A stretch of DNA of 64,000 nt. Source: Prototheca cutis. Its lineage: Eukaryota > Chlorophyta > Trebouxiophyceae > Chlorellales > Chlorellaceae. Both the position numbers and the translations under genes were made by a program. The first letter of the stretch is position 1. Each line of letters opens with the position of its first letter. A model generated the notes under the pieces. The model was not told the DNA's origin. It did no database searches and saw only the letters and a list, made by a program, of their open reading frames with translations. The DNA lies in the NCBI GenBank assembly GCA_002897115.2, contig BCIH01000013.1, positions 67,852 through 131,851 on the forward strand. The letters run 5' to 3'. This document shows, piece by piece, positions 1 to 11,520 of this stretch.

Positions 1-103
1 CCCCCCCCCCCCCCCCCCCAAAAAAAATAAATAAATAAATAAAATAAACAAATAATAACAATAAACAAATAAATAAATAAGAATTCTTCTCTCTAACCTT
101 GAG
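1..103. repeat. Poly-C tract followed by AT-rich TAAA-type repeat in an intron
   Basis: The window opens with 19 C, then A/T-rich TAAA-like repeats to about 80. It lies just past the last visible insulysin exon, so it is probably intronic. On the gene's sense strand it reads as a T-rich stretch running into a G run, a pattern that recurs in other introns here. Confidence 0.7.
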
Positions 104-2738
104 CAGGGCAAACTCCGAGGGGATGTAGGGGTTTGGTGGGGTCAGGCCAAGGATGACATCATCAGTTCCAGGACAGACCCCTTCCCTCCAGGCTTCCAGC
201 CAGTCTTGTGGCATGGGCTGCACGTGGAACGCGGTGCCGTACCAGGGCTCGCGGTCGGGGCAGTCGGAGCCTGGGTCAAACTCGCTCGAACCCCAGAGTA
301 TGCGCGCGGTCTCGGGGGTCAGGCGGCTCAGCACGGCCTTGATGGCGGCCACATCATACACCTGGGGCACGTGGTGCAAAGCCAGCAAAAGGTCCTCCTG
401 GCCGTACACCTGCATGCCGCCGGCCAGCTGACTTGCTAGAGCGCACGCGGGCATCCGCTCCGCAAAGTCAAACCGAAGCTTTGCCAGTGCCCGGGAGTCC
501 TCCCACAGCTCCTGCGACACGCCGCCTTCCTTTCGCAGCAGGTCCAAGTACCTGCTTTACAATAGGGAGTGGGGAGGTCCTTTTGAACTGTTCTCTTGTC
601 ATTGTTGTTGATCCAGAGAGATAAGCAAGGTTCAGGGCCTGGCCTCCCCCCAACACCCCCCCATGACCCACCCAACACACGCACCTGAACACCAGTGTTG
701 TGACTTCTTTGACGTGCTCCTGGCCTGCGTCTGTGAGCTCAATCCTGACCATGAAAAAAGACGTGGCAGAAAAGGACGTGCCAGCTTCGCCCGCACACAG
801 ACTGGACGCCCAGCCTTTGGCCTTGAGTGCCAGGAACAGTGAGCCCACACCCTCATCCCTGGAGGATTGTAGTATGTACAAAGAGATGATGTCATCCAGG
901 TCTGTGGTGAGTGCGAGCCTGTTGGCAAGGCAATTACCATGCTCCCTGATGCCTTGCACCCTATCCGCGCTGGCACCACTGATTGCCCAGCCTCATCCGC
1001 AGACCCCAGCAAACCCCCCCTTTCCCACTGTTTCACAAAAATATTACCCGATGAGGTGGGACAGGTATTGGCAGGGTCCCGCCTTGTAGTGCTGAATCTC
1101 CGACGGTACTCGCCACTGCAATTCTAGGACGTGCCCGGCCCGTTCGGGCACCGCCTTGATCATCAGGCCTCCCGTGTGTGTGGCATGCTCGGAAAACTGG
1201 GGTGGCGCCAGACCCTGCGAGGGCACCGCAGAGAAGGCTCCCCGGGCCATGCGTTCCAGCTCATCCAGCCCATGCCTCCCAATGATCACGGCACGCATCA
1301 CACCCGCGCAGTAGTGCGCCCGGTAAAATTCCAGCAGCCTGAGGTTTTTTTGCAAGACACAGCATGGGGTGGGACATTGAGAGGCAGGGCTGGGACATTG
1401 GAGTTGGGCATGGGCATGGAGCGCAGCGCGTGACTGCGACACCAGCCACGCCTGCCATCCGAAAACCTGACCCCTCCCCTGACAATTCATTACTGCCATT
1501 GAAACTCTGCAAACACACACTCGAGGCATGTACCCGCCCGTGACATAACCGACGTCTGCACCTTGCACGGATGTCGATGCCCTGCTTGCCCGGGGTCGTG
1601 ATCAGCGTGTCCAGACTTCCCGTGGAAAAGTGGCTGCAAAGGGTATTTGAGAACAGGGATCGGCGATCCATGCCAGGATTCCGCATGGATGCATGCATGC
1701 AGCCAGGTCCAGGCACCACCGCTGCCCTTCGGCTGCCAACGGCACCGCAGCTGCATCCAGGGCCCTCCACAACAGCACCTAAAGGGGTGGTCCTGGTTGG
1801 CAGTGTGCTTCCACAGCTGCAGCGCCTTCCATGCATCGTTGTTCAGGTTCTTGCCGTGTCTGTGTGGCCGGGGCCAGGGTCGTTGCAGGTGTTTCGGCCA
1901 TGGTGCGGGTGAGTGAGCCCTCACCTCTCATCCACATACACAGCATAGACTGTATGCACCGACAGAAAACTCCGGCCATGCTCTGACCCCCCGTTCATCC
2001 AACGCACTCAGAGTCGACGGCATGAGCTTCGCGTTCGACGCCATCGCTCGAAACCAACGGCGCAATGAAGAACTGGGCAAACCTGCACGGGGAATGGTGG
2101 TATGGGGGGGTGTTTGCTCGGTGGGCTACAGGATGAGGTGATCACCAGGTCGCTCGGCAGGTGCCTGGAAGCTGCTGCCAAAAGGTCCCAGACACGCACG
2201 CCACTCCCACCCCCGACCCTTACCTGTCCAGCGTTGGCTCCAGCGCGTCCCAGTTCACGTCAAAGTGGTAATTCGTCGACTCCATGGACGTAAAGGCGTT
2301 TGTGGCGCCACCGTGCTCTGCGACAAACTTGCTGTACTCGTCCTCCACGGGGTACTTTTCGCTGCTGTAAAAGAGCATGTGCTCCAAGAAATGGGCCAGT
2401 CCAGGGATGTCCTTGGGATCCGACAGGCTGCCCACGCGGACCTGCAGTCGGTTGCGTGGGGCGAGGAAGGATGACCGAGCAGGGGAAGAGTCCCGTGGAG
2501 CGGGGACTCCCAGGTTGCCACCGATGTCGGGACCCAAACCACGCTCCACTGCCCCACGTACATCGCACGCTGCCGCGGCCTTGTCGGCTTTTGGGTCGTG
2601 GACAAGTAAAATCTGCAGCCCGTTGTCCAGTGTGATGAACCTGTACTCATTCTCATCGGCGATCGGTCGCAGCATTGGTCCTGCCTGGGCCGGAGTCCCG
2701 TCCAGCGCAGTCGACTCCCGGTCCCCTGGCCCTGCCAT
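104..2738 (-). CDS. Insulysin-like M16 zinc metallopeptidase (3' end beyond window)
   Basis: Insulin-degrading-enzyme family peptidase that would cleave short peptides. The start ATG is at 2738. Exon 1 (2738-2224) carries the inverted zinc motif HFLEH in the context GLAHFLEHMLFYSSEKYP and ends at a GTAAGG donor. Later exons at roughly 2085-2007 (holding VEREAHAVDSEC, the expected downstream glutamate ligand), 1860-1782, 1643-1557, 1353-1049 (LLEFYRAHY), 950-688 (GVGSLFLALKAKGWASSL) and 556-104 follow the insulysin domain order. The last visible exon ends NPYIPSEFALLK before a GT donor, so the C-terminal third lies left of the window, past a poly-C/AT-rich intron. There is no clear signal peptide; some insulysins are peroxisomal, mitochondrial or cytosolic. 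Exon edges other than exon 1 are approximate. The family call is very secure; the precise subfamily (insulysin versus nardilysin) is less so. Confidence 0.9.
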
Positions 2739-3109
2739 GGTTTCAATTGCAATGGCAGATTAATCACATGCTCTGGCTTTGAAAATGCATGTCTACGACA
2801 CGGGTATGAAAGGCAACTTCGGCTGGACTGTGTACGAGACCCGTATGTGAACATTTTAATGTGGGGATCGCACCCTGTCCGTACTCTGAATCTGGCGGAT
2901 CTCAAAACGACAACCAGCATGTTTTATAAAAGCTTACATCACCTGCTGGCATTTCACTCATGGGCAAATGGCACAGGGTGGGTCACGGGTCCTCTTATTT
3001 GCTTTAAAGGGACTGGATTTTTTCTTGGAAACACGACGCATGGTGGACATGACTCCACCTTGCTCCAGTCCACTGCCTTGCAGCGGCAGCACAGAAAGGA
3101 CAAGCATGC
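2739..3109. other. Intergenic: insulysin promoter side and fasciclin gene 3' side
   Basis: This stretch contains the upstream region of the minus-strand insulysin gene and the 3' flank of the minus-strand fasciclin gene. I see no further coding signal or repeat in it. Confidence 0.5.
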
Positions 3110-3369
3110 TCAGTCCAGCGACAGGGGCCGCAGGACGCGGTCGATGGAGTAGAGGGTGGGCCCATCTGGCACCGTCGCATGCTGCCACTTGTGCAGCGTG
3201 GAGCCCACACCCTTGGGGGTCCGCACCTTGTACGAGGTCGTCCGGCCGCGGTACGTCAGCTCCAGATGGGAGCCATCCCCAGTCAGCGTCTCCACGAGCA
3301 GGCCACGGCTCCCGGCTTTGCGGATGTCCTTGAGCTGCACCACAGGAGGTTGTTTGCTTGGGGGATTCG

Positions 3370-3402
<33 letters not shown>

Positions 3403-4502
3403 GGCGACGGGACTGGGGGGATGACAGAGTGAAGAAAAGACAGAAAACCGGACTCTTCCCTCCATTGACTGGTCGGGAACGAGTACACGACATGCGCCTG
3501 CTACATGTGCGCACATTTGCCCCCGAATTTAATCCACTCCCCACCCACCGTCACAGCCTCAGTGGCAGCGTTGTACAGGACGATGTACAGCACCTCCTCG
3601 NGGCCGAGCACATCAATGGCATCAGTCAGCCTGCAGGACATGTGCGTGTGTGGGGTGCGGGGTGTTCAGGGCAGGCACGCAGGCAGCAAGGCGCTGTCCT
3701 GCACTCGACATCTGACCCCAGTTCAAGGCCACAAAATGAAGTGCTGCAACCGCAATCAAACTCGCCATCAACCACCACCACCACCACCATTGTTATCAAA
3801 CAAACAACAATCAAGTAACATAGCGTACGTCCGGACATCGGGGACGTTGCGCCTGAGCTCGGCGATGGCAGAGCGGACGGCGGCATTGGTGGGCAAGAAA
3901 ACCGNCACCGTGTCGTTCGAGAGGCCTGGAAGGTATGTTTTAAAGGTGGTGTGGGGTGTTGAGGTCATCATCAGCGCTGATCACATCCGGCAGGCCGGAG
4001 GTGCGCAGCGGCACCCATCCACACGTTGGGTTGGCGTGATGCTGACAGGACAAAGGTCTAAACCCCGGTGCATGATGCAGCACCTNCTCCCTCAACATTG
4101 GTGTCCAAGAATCCCTCCATAACAAACACACACAAAAACCTGAGTAACTTTACTCACGGTTGAACTCGTCGACGAGATCGGCTTCCTGGATCAGTTTGGC
4201 CCACAGCCCGTGGCGGGAAGAGGATGCCACGGCATCCAGCAGTGTGCTGACCTCCTTGGTGGTCTTCTTGTGCGTGTCANTCACCGACTTGTGAGTGTCA
4301 ATGACTGGCTCGGCATGGCTGCCGCCTGCGCCAGGGAGGGAGGGGGGCCAGGGGCAATCATCCAGGGTCAATGGTGGAGTGGCGGCTGAAACCCTGGCGG
4401 CTTCCGCTGAACTGCGCACTGGCATATTCCCGCCGCACCATGCGCGGCCACCAGGGGGCCAGACACTGCCAGCAGGGCCAACGCGAGGGTGACGAACTTC
4501 AT
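3110..4502 (-). CDS. Secreted fasciclin (FAS1) domain protein
   Basis: The start ATG at 4502 begins MKFVTLALALLAVSGPLVAAHG, a clear signal peptide. A second exon (about 4331-4150) holds DTHKKTTKEVSTLLDAVASSSRHG, and the third (about 3945-3825) holds LSNDTV.VFLPTNAAV, the FAS1 'T.F.PTN.A' motif. A fourth exon (about 3636-3485) holds EEVLYIVLYNAATEAV, and the last (about 3341-3110) ends YSIDRVLRPLSLD, matching the closing 'IDRVLLP' strand of FAS1. One FAS1 domain is therefore complete; the protein is likely exported to the wall or surface, where FAS1 proteins serve in adhesion. No GPI signal is evident at the C-terminus. The exon 1/2 junction (donor near 4442, acceptor near 4333) is inferred from frame. 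Three Ns fall within or beside exons. Confidence 0.8.
3370..3402. repeat. (GT)n dinucleotide repeat in fasciclin intron
   Basis: About 16 GT units lie in the last intron of the fasciclin gene. It is an ordinary microsatellite. Confidence 0.9.
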
Positions 4503-5306
4503 TGTGGCGATGCTCTGCGTTGATGGGAAGGAGGGAGTGCGCCCTGGATGGAAAAGGGTCATGGGCGTGGCCGGTCCCTGCTGGTACCCCGGGCTAGCTG
4601 TGCACATCGAAGCAAGCTCAGCGGGACAACGGGCCCATCAGAGGCGATAACACGGCAACCAAATCCATTCGAGTATTCAGATCACTCTCGCATGGTGCAA
4701 TGCACTTTGAACATGGTGATCGAACGGAGGGGCGGCGACCACCCCTTCAGGCAAGCAAGGTATGATGATCGGGTTCCTCCCAATGTAGGCTGAGATCTTC
4801 GCCTCCAATACAATGCATACGCACCTGGATGCTATGATTGTGACGTCCAGAATGCCTGAGAACTTTTGTATGAAAGCGCCATGGCCCGGTTCTTATCAGC
4901 TGCCGAACGCGGTGCCAGTCCGACCGCTCGAAGGGCACGTGGCGCTGAGTTCCCCGCGGCCCGATTCTGATTTTGACTCTGATCTCGGCGTCAAAATCTC
5001 GGCACCACACTGCAGAGTTGCGAAAAACAAGATCTCCAGCGCGCAATCAACCAAAGGCATCAAAAATGGAATGGAGCAGGAGATCAGGGCTCCTATTTTT
5101 TATTTGAGGAAGCATCACATTGGTCTTGTTGTGGGGCGCTGGCGGATGAATAGTATCAAAACTTCCCTCTTGTGGACAGGACGCAACAGATGCAACAGTG
5201 GCATTCTTTCCTGTTGTGGGAATATGCATGGGGTCCTCCAAAACCCAAAAAAACGGTTCCACTCGCACTGCAAAGCGAGCAGTGCCTTAGGCACATGATC
5301 GCTTGC
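4503..5306. other. Intergenic: fasciclin 5' region
   Basis: About 800 bases between the start of the fasciclin gene and the stop of the membrane-protein gene. The open frames here are short and show no family signature. The stretch 4780-5280 is less GC-rich than the coding regions. I see nothing else in it. Confidence 0.5.
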
Positions 5307-6137
5307 TCACAGTGTATGACCCGCGGCGGGCGCAGCCAACCCCGCGAGGGCGGCCAAGGTCTTGACCCCGGCGGCCGCGAGCACGAGAGGCAGGTAGCCG
5401 CCACCGCCGCCGTCTGCGGCCAGCGGTGCGAGCGTGGCGAGCTGCGTTACCCCCANGGCCAGCAGCCCGGCGTTGAGCAGGCGAGGCTGGAGCTCTCCCA
5501 GCTCGTCGTTGTCGGCGCGGTCCTTGAGGGCCAGGGCCATGGCCGGGACCATTGTCAGGATGGCCCCCCCCGCCTGGCGCCAAAAGTACAGCGCGGCACT
5601 GCCCTGCAGCGCAGACCCCAGCGTCGCCTCCATGACGGGGGCCGGCGCCGCGAGCATGGCCGCGCCGCCGGCGATGCCCGCGGGGACGAGCAGCGTATAC
5701 AGTGCCGAGGTCAGGCGCCAGCCGCCCCTCTTCGGCGGGGCCAGCACGCGACAGAGCGCGTCGCCAAAGGACCGCAGTCGCGCACCCAGGCTCCGCGGAC
5801 CCGAGGCCGTGGCCAACAGCCGCGCCGCGGGCACGGCGACCGTCAGCGCTGCAGCTGCCACGCCGCTGGCCAGGCCATTGGTCGTGAGGTCCTCGGCGTG
5901 CACCAGTTTCAGCGCCAGGCCCACTGTCCCAAAGGCCACCAGACCGAGCTGCAGCGCCTCGCTGGCACCGAGGTCCAGCTCTCGCCGCTCCGCGTCGCTC
6001 TTGAGCGCCAGGGATGAGGCACTAACGCCCAGCAGACCTGCCGCAAACAGGCCCATCACCCGATCCTGGTCCACGCCCCCGAGCAGGGACCCAGCGCCCA
6101 GCATCATCTCCGCCACCCGCCCAGGCTGGAGCAGCAT
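5307..6137 (-). CDS. Uncharacterised multi-pass membrane protein
   Basis: A single long exon of 276 codons. The protein is rich in Ala, Leu and Gly, with about six or seven hydrophobic stretches (for example MGLFAAGLLGVSASSLAL, ALQLGLVAFGTVGLALKLV and YLPLVLAAAGVKTLAALAGL). Conserved-looking polar patches such as ALYFWRQAGGAILTM separate them, so it should be an integral membrane protein. I do not recognise the family. ATG at 6137 is taken as start. An acceptor-like AG lies just upstream (near 6148) and the frame stays open above it, so an extra 5' exon with a transit peptide is possible. Antisense frames are also open, as expected for GC-rich coding DNA; the hydrophobic periodicity favours this strand. 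One N falls in codon space. Confidence 0.55.
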   Translation of the reverse strand: MLLQPGRVAEMMLGAGSLLGGVDQDRVMGLFAAGLLGVSASSLALKSDAERRELDLGASEALQLGLVAFGTVGLALKLVHAEDLTTNGLASGVAAAALTVAVPAARLLATASGPRSLGARLRSFGDALCRVLAPPKRGGWRLTSALYTLLVPAGIAGGAAMLAAPAPVMEATLGSALQGSAALYFWRQAGGAILTMVPAMALALKDRADNDELGELQPRLLNAGLLAXGVTQLATLAPLAADGGGGGYLPLVLAAAGVKTLAALAGLAAPAAGHTL

Positions 6138-6921
6138 CGGGATCGCCAGACCTGTTTTCGAGGTTTTGGGGGAGGATTGTTTGTCTGAAGCAAGAACACN
6201 AAGGGGATTCTGGTGTTGAAGAGCGGAATGGGAGGCAAGAGATCCTAGAGTTGACTATTGAAGGGAATGCATCCCCGAAGCCATGAGCCCATGAGGCCAC
6301 CACGTGACCCAGCCATCCCGATATCCCGACTCTCATCTCACCAGCCGTGGCGGCGGCCACTGCAGCAAACCCTAGTGCATAATTCTCCTGATCATTGCTC
6401 CCGCCTGCTTGGGAACCGGTGGGGACGGAGTGACACCGTGCATTTCGACACCCAGCGGCAGTCCATCACCCAATGCCGACGAGCGCGATCGGGCACACAG
6501 GGTGGCCGAAAGCCTGGATCCCATGCACCGGATAGTAGTAAACCATGCAATGACCGGCTATCGACAGGAAATAACGCCGTCTGTCACTTCTCGCGCCTGC
6601 CGAAGGTGCCGGCACCTGCTCTCCGACACGATACTCACCTCGTTCGTCGCGGGACCCTGACGGACGCGGTGGTGGTGGGACAGACGTCATGTCGAACGCG
6701 CTTGAGCGAGATGTCGAGACGAGGGAAACGATCTGGCTGACGATCGGCAAAGTCCCAAACGGTTTCGTTTCAGGAGGAGGCAATGCGGCCCAACGAGAAA
6801 AATATTCGGCCGACGTCTTCCCCGTGGCTTCCCAATGCTTCCCCGTCACATCCTTCTCAGCGGTCGTGAGCCTTGCTGCTCCGAGGCAGGACTGGTTGGC
6901 ACGGTTCCTCGGTGAGGACGC
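6138..6921. other. Intergenic or 5' region of the membrane-protein gene
   Basis: About 780 bases. Part (6150-6360, minus) could be a 5' exon plus intron of the membrane-protein gene, because a GTGAGA donor near 6341 joins in frame to an acceptor near 6149, but no in-frame ATG was found. Nothing else is supported. Confidence 0.4.
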
Positions 6922-7253
6922 TTACTCATCAAAATCGACCATGAATGCATCGCTGGCAGGAGGTTGCTGTCCTTCCAAAGGCCCGTCGTGGCTTGCCGGC
7001 TCGGCCTCGGGCTCGATGGCCTGCGGCTTGGTTTCTGTCCCTTGGGCCGCCTGGGCCGTGGCAGCAGCCGGCCCTGACCCGGCCTCCGCCAGCAGCTTGC
7101 CGTCCAATCGCAGCATTCTGACGCTGTACCGGGACAGCAGCTGCGGGATGGCGGCGATCACGGTGCCATACCGCTGCACATGGTCGTACACCTCGAACAG
7201 CGGCACCGCCAATAGCTTTTGGTTCTTAGGCACCTGCGCACAAGCAAGGAAGA

Positions 7254-7301
<48 letters not shown>

Positions 7302-8474
7302 CTGTTGCGGGGTGTTGTCGGCTGCAGTGACACGTCAAACACGAAACCCATTCCCAGTTTCTTGACCCTCACCAGACCAAAACATTGTCATACCGAGAAA
7401 AAACACTTTTCCGGCAAGTTGAGCAGGAAGACACGACGGATTTCCTTGGGCCGCTCCACGTGGGGGGGGCAGTACGGGTACAGAAAGTTCTCAAAGTTGG
7501 GCCTGGCATCACAGAGGGTGGGAATGAAGAGGGGAACCTTCTTTCTTTCCAGTGCTCCCAATGCTGTCAGGGTTCTAAGGGGAGAGAGAGAACACAATGC
7601 AGGTTGGTGGCGGGATCAGACCCGTCTAGAGCTGCCCCACAGCAGGCCCGCTCCCTCACATCTCGTCTCAAACCCCGTGAGCCACTTGAGGCGCACCCAG
7701 AATGGATCCCTTCACTCCCCCAATCCCACGCCAGCAACACACACACCTGTAATAGGTCGCGAGCAGGTCTCCAACTTTCCAGTTTGGCCGCATGGCATCG
7801 CTCTCGGGCGCTAGGGCCTTGGTCAGTTTCCTCAAAAGCCCCGCCTCCTCTGTTTTTAGTGGAACAGGGGTGGTGGTGTGCAGCGGCGAGTAGTATGCAC
7901 GGAAATCGACTGCGTGCCACCGACGCAATCAGCCAGTTTCTGCGAGACCAATCCCATAACTGTGCGCCCAGGCAAACACCGAACCCTAGGGCCATCAGGA
8001 ACATCAACTGGGCCCATGCAACGCTATGCACGGCCTTCCCGCAGGCATCCCCAGATCTCGCACCGTCTTCCCCTGGGCGTAGACGACCACCGGGCAGCTT
8101 GAAGAATGTGGAGCCCAGTTGGAGGAGGAGGACGTGCAAATGGTTGTGCACATGGACCAAGATCACCGCGTCCACCGACCTCCGCACGCCCTCCTGGGCA
8201 TACCTGCAAAGAGGACCGGTCATGGAGACATCGAGGTGGTGGTGTGCATTGCGCGTAGACACGGCAAGCACCATCCTTTCATCGTCCTCAGGCCCCACAC
8301 TGTAGCATTGCCAAAGGCTCCAGCACCCCAATCCCTGCCTGCGCACTTTTCCTTGAGCCGCTCCATGCGGAGTGGCACGGTGCCATGCTTTTCTGTAACC
8401 GCCGCCTTCTGTCCAAAAGTATACGCGCTCAGGGGATAGACCGACAGCACGGCCTGGCTGCCCGGGCCCGACAT
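6922..8474 (-). CDS. NUDT21: Cleavage factor Im 25-kDa subunit (CPSF5/CFIm25), Nudix-fold
   Basis: Subunit of the pre-mRNA 3'-end cleavage and polyadenylation machinery; its Nudix fold binds UGUA RNA. Five exons join in phase: 8474-8347, 8203-8064, 7849-7747, 7502-7394 and 7233-6922, giving 263 aa. Family landmarks in order are VYPLSAYTFGQK at the N-terminus, HVLLLQLGSTFFKLPGGRL in the Nudix core, WKVGDLLATYYRPNFENFLY across an exon junction, and VPKNQKLLAVPLFEVYDHVQ and PQLLSRYSVRML near the end. The animal protein stops at about this last motif (227 aa); here there is an extra Ala/Pro/Glu-rich tail of about 50 residues ending DAFMVDFDE. The start is the ATG giving MSGPGSQAV; an upstream GTG is not used. 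Intron 4 contains a 46-base homopolymer. Confidence 0.95.
7256..7301. repeat. Poly-G tract in NUDT21 intron 4
   Basis: 46 consecutive G on the plus strand, read as poly-C in the sense direction of the gene, ending about 20 bases from the exon-5 acceptor. The true length is probably uncertain in the assembly. Confidence 0.95.
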
Positions 8475-8947
8475 TGCGACGGCACTGCCCGCAGGCACAG
8501 GACACGGCCTTTCAATGTCGAGCTCGCGCAGACGTATTTGCTTCCCTCAGTGCATCGAATTACATAAAATGGCATAATAAGATATAGCATCTGTATAGAG
8601 TAGCTCCGTTGGGCTTTCGGAGGAAGAATTCTTCGTGCCATGGCGATGGACATGGCGATCGGCTCGGGCAGACAGGGGGAAGGCACACCCAGTGCAGCAT
8701 TCGAAAGCCAGAGCATCACCCTCAGAAGCGTCATCCTCGCTCCCAATGCTCAGCAATAGTATGCACGGTCATTAAATTTGGATGAAATCCATGTGCATCG
8801 GTGCAGCGCTGGTTCGTGCCGGCTAGCACGGCAGGCCATCTGCCACGACCGGGCCCAGTTGACCGAGGCCGAACAGGGCTGGGGCCCAGCTGTTCCCAAC
8901 CCTTGTGGCCCATTTGACATTCAGTCATCTGCTAAGCCGAGTGAGGC
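8475..8947. promoter_or_regulatory. Divergent intergenic region between NUDT21 and the TPR/beta-helix gene
   Basis: The 473 bases separate two divergent start codons (8474 minus, 8948 plus), so both core promoters must be here or in unseen 5' introns. No TATA box or other motif can be assigned with confidence. Confidence 0.5.
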
Positions 8948-11520
8948 ATGTCGGTTTGCGGCGAGGGCGAGGATGACATCAAGGAAGTGGAGTTGTCCTT
9001 CTCAGAGGACGAGGAGCTGTCCACCAGCACAGTCTATGATGAAGACGAGGCCCAGTTGGAAGTTGCTGCCGAGAAATCGAGAGAGGGGCCCGAACCCGAG
9101 CATTTCATAGGCTGGGATTCCAGCACCGGCACCCGAGCCAACCGAGGGCAAGGGCCGACTACCTTCGGGCCGCAGCCTGCCTCGCTGAGTCAGCACCGGC
9201 TGGAAGGCAACGAGGCCTTCAAGAACGGCGAGTATGCAAAGGCTCTGGAGCACTATGCCCGCGGCCTGGCCTGTCCAGATGTACAGCCGGAAGAGGCCGC
9301 TGCATTGCACAGCAACATGGCCGCATGCCACCTGCGCTTGGATGCCGCCGAAAAGGTGAGCGAGGAAGTTTCTTTGTTCCGGGTTTACTTTTCCCAGAAA
9401 AGGGTGCAGCAGCAAGTTGGTGCATGTGTGCATGCATCTGTGCATGCCCTCATGCATGACTGGCTGGGTCCGGGCAGCGAACCAGCTCTCAGCTGGTGCT
9501 TGACCTGGTTCCTACAGCCCTCAGCACGTCAACTGCCTGACAACAAATCCACCCTACTCTGCCACCACCACCCCCGCCACAGGCGGTAGATGCGGCAAGC
9601 AAGGCCACGACTCTGCTGCCAAAGTGGTGGAAACCGTGGGCGCACCTGGTCCGGGCTCACATGGCGCAACACCGATGGAAGCAGGCGGCCGATGCGTCTG
9701 GCCGGGCAGGAGCCCTGGATGCCGGGACGGCTGTCGGCCAGGTCCGGGCCTTGGCCGACGAATTGGCCGTCCAAGCTTTCCAGGCCGGGAGCCTGGCCGG
9801 ATTNGACGGTCTGCGGCTGGAGGTGAGGGGTTTCGGGACTTGACATCACATCACACGCGAGACACAGTAATAGAAATTAACACACCGCTGTCATCCCACC
9901 TGCCGGCCCTCACTGCCCCCAGCGCACACATACACCTGCCCCTCCCCCACAACCCACACGCACGAAACAGGTCAGGAGTGCTGGGGAGGAGGCATGGCTG
10001 GGTCGGGCCAGTCCATACGATCCCGAACTCGACGGCCCCGAACCCACGGAGCCGGGGCAGGTGGTGACACATCTGCCGGCAAGGGCGCAGCCAGCGCAGC
10101 TCGAGCATGCGCCGCGGCACGCCGGGGTCCCCAGCNCGAGCCCCCAGTCCAATAACCAGCTCGCGCTGGCGGGGTCGGGAGGCAACACAGCGGGTGATGC
10201 GCTGGTCTCGTGGAGTGTCCCACAAGGACCCAGGAGGACATCCTTTCGGAGTCTGCATGAGGCCATCAAGGCAGCGCAGGACGGGGACGTCATCACACTT
10301 CTCCGCGGGACCCACAATGGCCTCGGGTGCGGGGTCTCGCCGGGTTGTTCCCAGGGCGGAAGTGGGAGGGCCGTGGGAGGGAATGTTTGACAGGGAATCA
10401 AGGAACGCTGGCATGCATGCCCGACGATGCTGCGATTGCTAGACTACTGTCCAATGCCTAGGGCATCCATCCATTCATCGACCAATGCCACAATCCTCGA
10501 CATTCATAGGGAGGCTGTGGTGGTCGACAAGCGGGTGCTGATTCAAGGGGAAGGACTGCTGGGTGAGACGGTCATTGATCAGCGGGCCAACAGCCCCACG
10601 CTGCGGCTGACCAGGTCTGTCGACCGTGGGTTGCGTGGGAGTCGTGGGGAGCTTGGGCCTGCCTTGGATGGATTTGACGGGCAGGATGGGATGGGCCCAT
10701 GGCTTTGATGAAACCCAACCCCAGGAATCGCCGATGCCAGGTTCCTTTGACCACATCACAGCACCCTGCCTGCACCTCGACGTCAGTCAATCCTCGCGTG
10801 CATTGCTTTTTAGGCACACATTTGGCTGCTCCCTCTCAACACATACATACCAGGCAAGGCGTCGTCGTCCGCAACCTTGTTCTGGACCACACGGGGTTCA
10901 AAGAAGCGGTGCACTGCTCGTTTGCGAGCCCCCCCACAATGCCTTCGGCGCCGCTGCTCCGGGGTCTTGAGATCAAGTGCTCCGGTGACGACGGCGTCAA
11001 TGCAGCCGGGCACGGTCGACTGACCCTGGTGGACTGCAGACTGAGGGCAAAAAAATCGGCGCTGCGAGCGTACGGCCACGCGCGAATCGCCGCGGATGAC
11101 TGCGTGGTGGAGGCCTGCGGCGAGTCCGGGGTCAAAGTCATGGACCGCGGGAGCATCGTCTGCGAGCGCTGTGTCATCACCAAGTGCCAGGAGGAAGGGG
11201 CGGTGGTGATGGACTCGGGGACACTGAGCTGCCGCGACTGCAGCTTGCATGGCTGCAAGGGGCCTGGGGTGGATGTCAGCGGCTCGGGACGTGTGCAGTT
11301 GACGCAGACTGAGGTCCAGGACAACGTCGGTGGGGTCTGGCTCTGGGATGCAGCAGGCGTCGAGGCCACGCACTGCAAGCTGGAGGGCGGACCCTCCTTT
11401 GCCGTCCTGGCCGACACCGATGCCCGAGCCAAGGCAACAGTCACGCTCAAGGTGAATGACCAAGAGAGGCTGGGTCGGGTCAGGGATTCCCAGAACCTGG
11501 TCATCACTGACTGCCTGTGA
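8948..11520 (+). CDS. TPR-like plus right-handed beta-helix repeat protein
   Basis: Five exons join in phase: 8948-9355, 9583-9822, 9971-10326, 10510-10614 and 10854-11520 (591 aa). An acidic N-terminus (EVELSFSEDEELSTSTVYDEDE) is followed by a TPR-like helical region (HRLEGNEAFKNGEYAKALEHYARGL ... AALHSNMAACHLRL ... LLPKWWKPWAHLVRAHMAQHRW). The C-terminal half starts FRSLHEAIKAAQDGDVITLL, then VDKRVLIQGEG, and continues as parallel beta-helix coils with repeated G-V/A-x-V-x-D/G-x-G turns (GESGVKVMDRGSIVCERC, EEGAVVMDSGTLSCRDC). These resemble the 'periplasmic copper-binding/NosD' or SHCBP1-type beta-helix. No catalytic residues of pectate lyases are apparent. It is probably a cytosolic scaffold; the exact role is unknown. 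Confidence 0.8.

Noticed and set aside
5172..6219. Long plus-strand open frames opposite the membrane-protein gene
   Set aside because: They are Arg/Gln/Ala-rich and lack hydrophobic periodicity or motifs, typical of antisense shadows in GC-rich coding DNA; the minus strand gives coherent membrane helices.
6922..7338. Extending the last NUDT21 exon upstream through the poly-proline segment
   Set aside because: That segment is the poly-G/C intron tract; a proper acceptor precedes VPKNQK and the exon phases fit.
7502..7580. Coding segment KVPLFIPTLCDA upstream of RPNFENF in NUDT21
   Set aside because: Splicing at GCCAG directly before the PNFENF codons gives the expected YYRPNFEN junction and correct phase, so the segment is intron.
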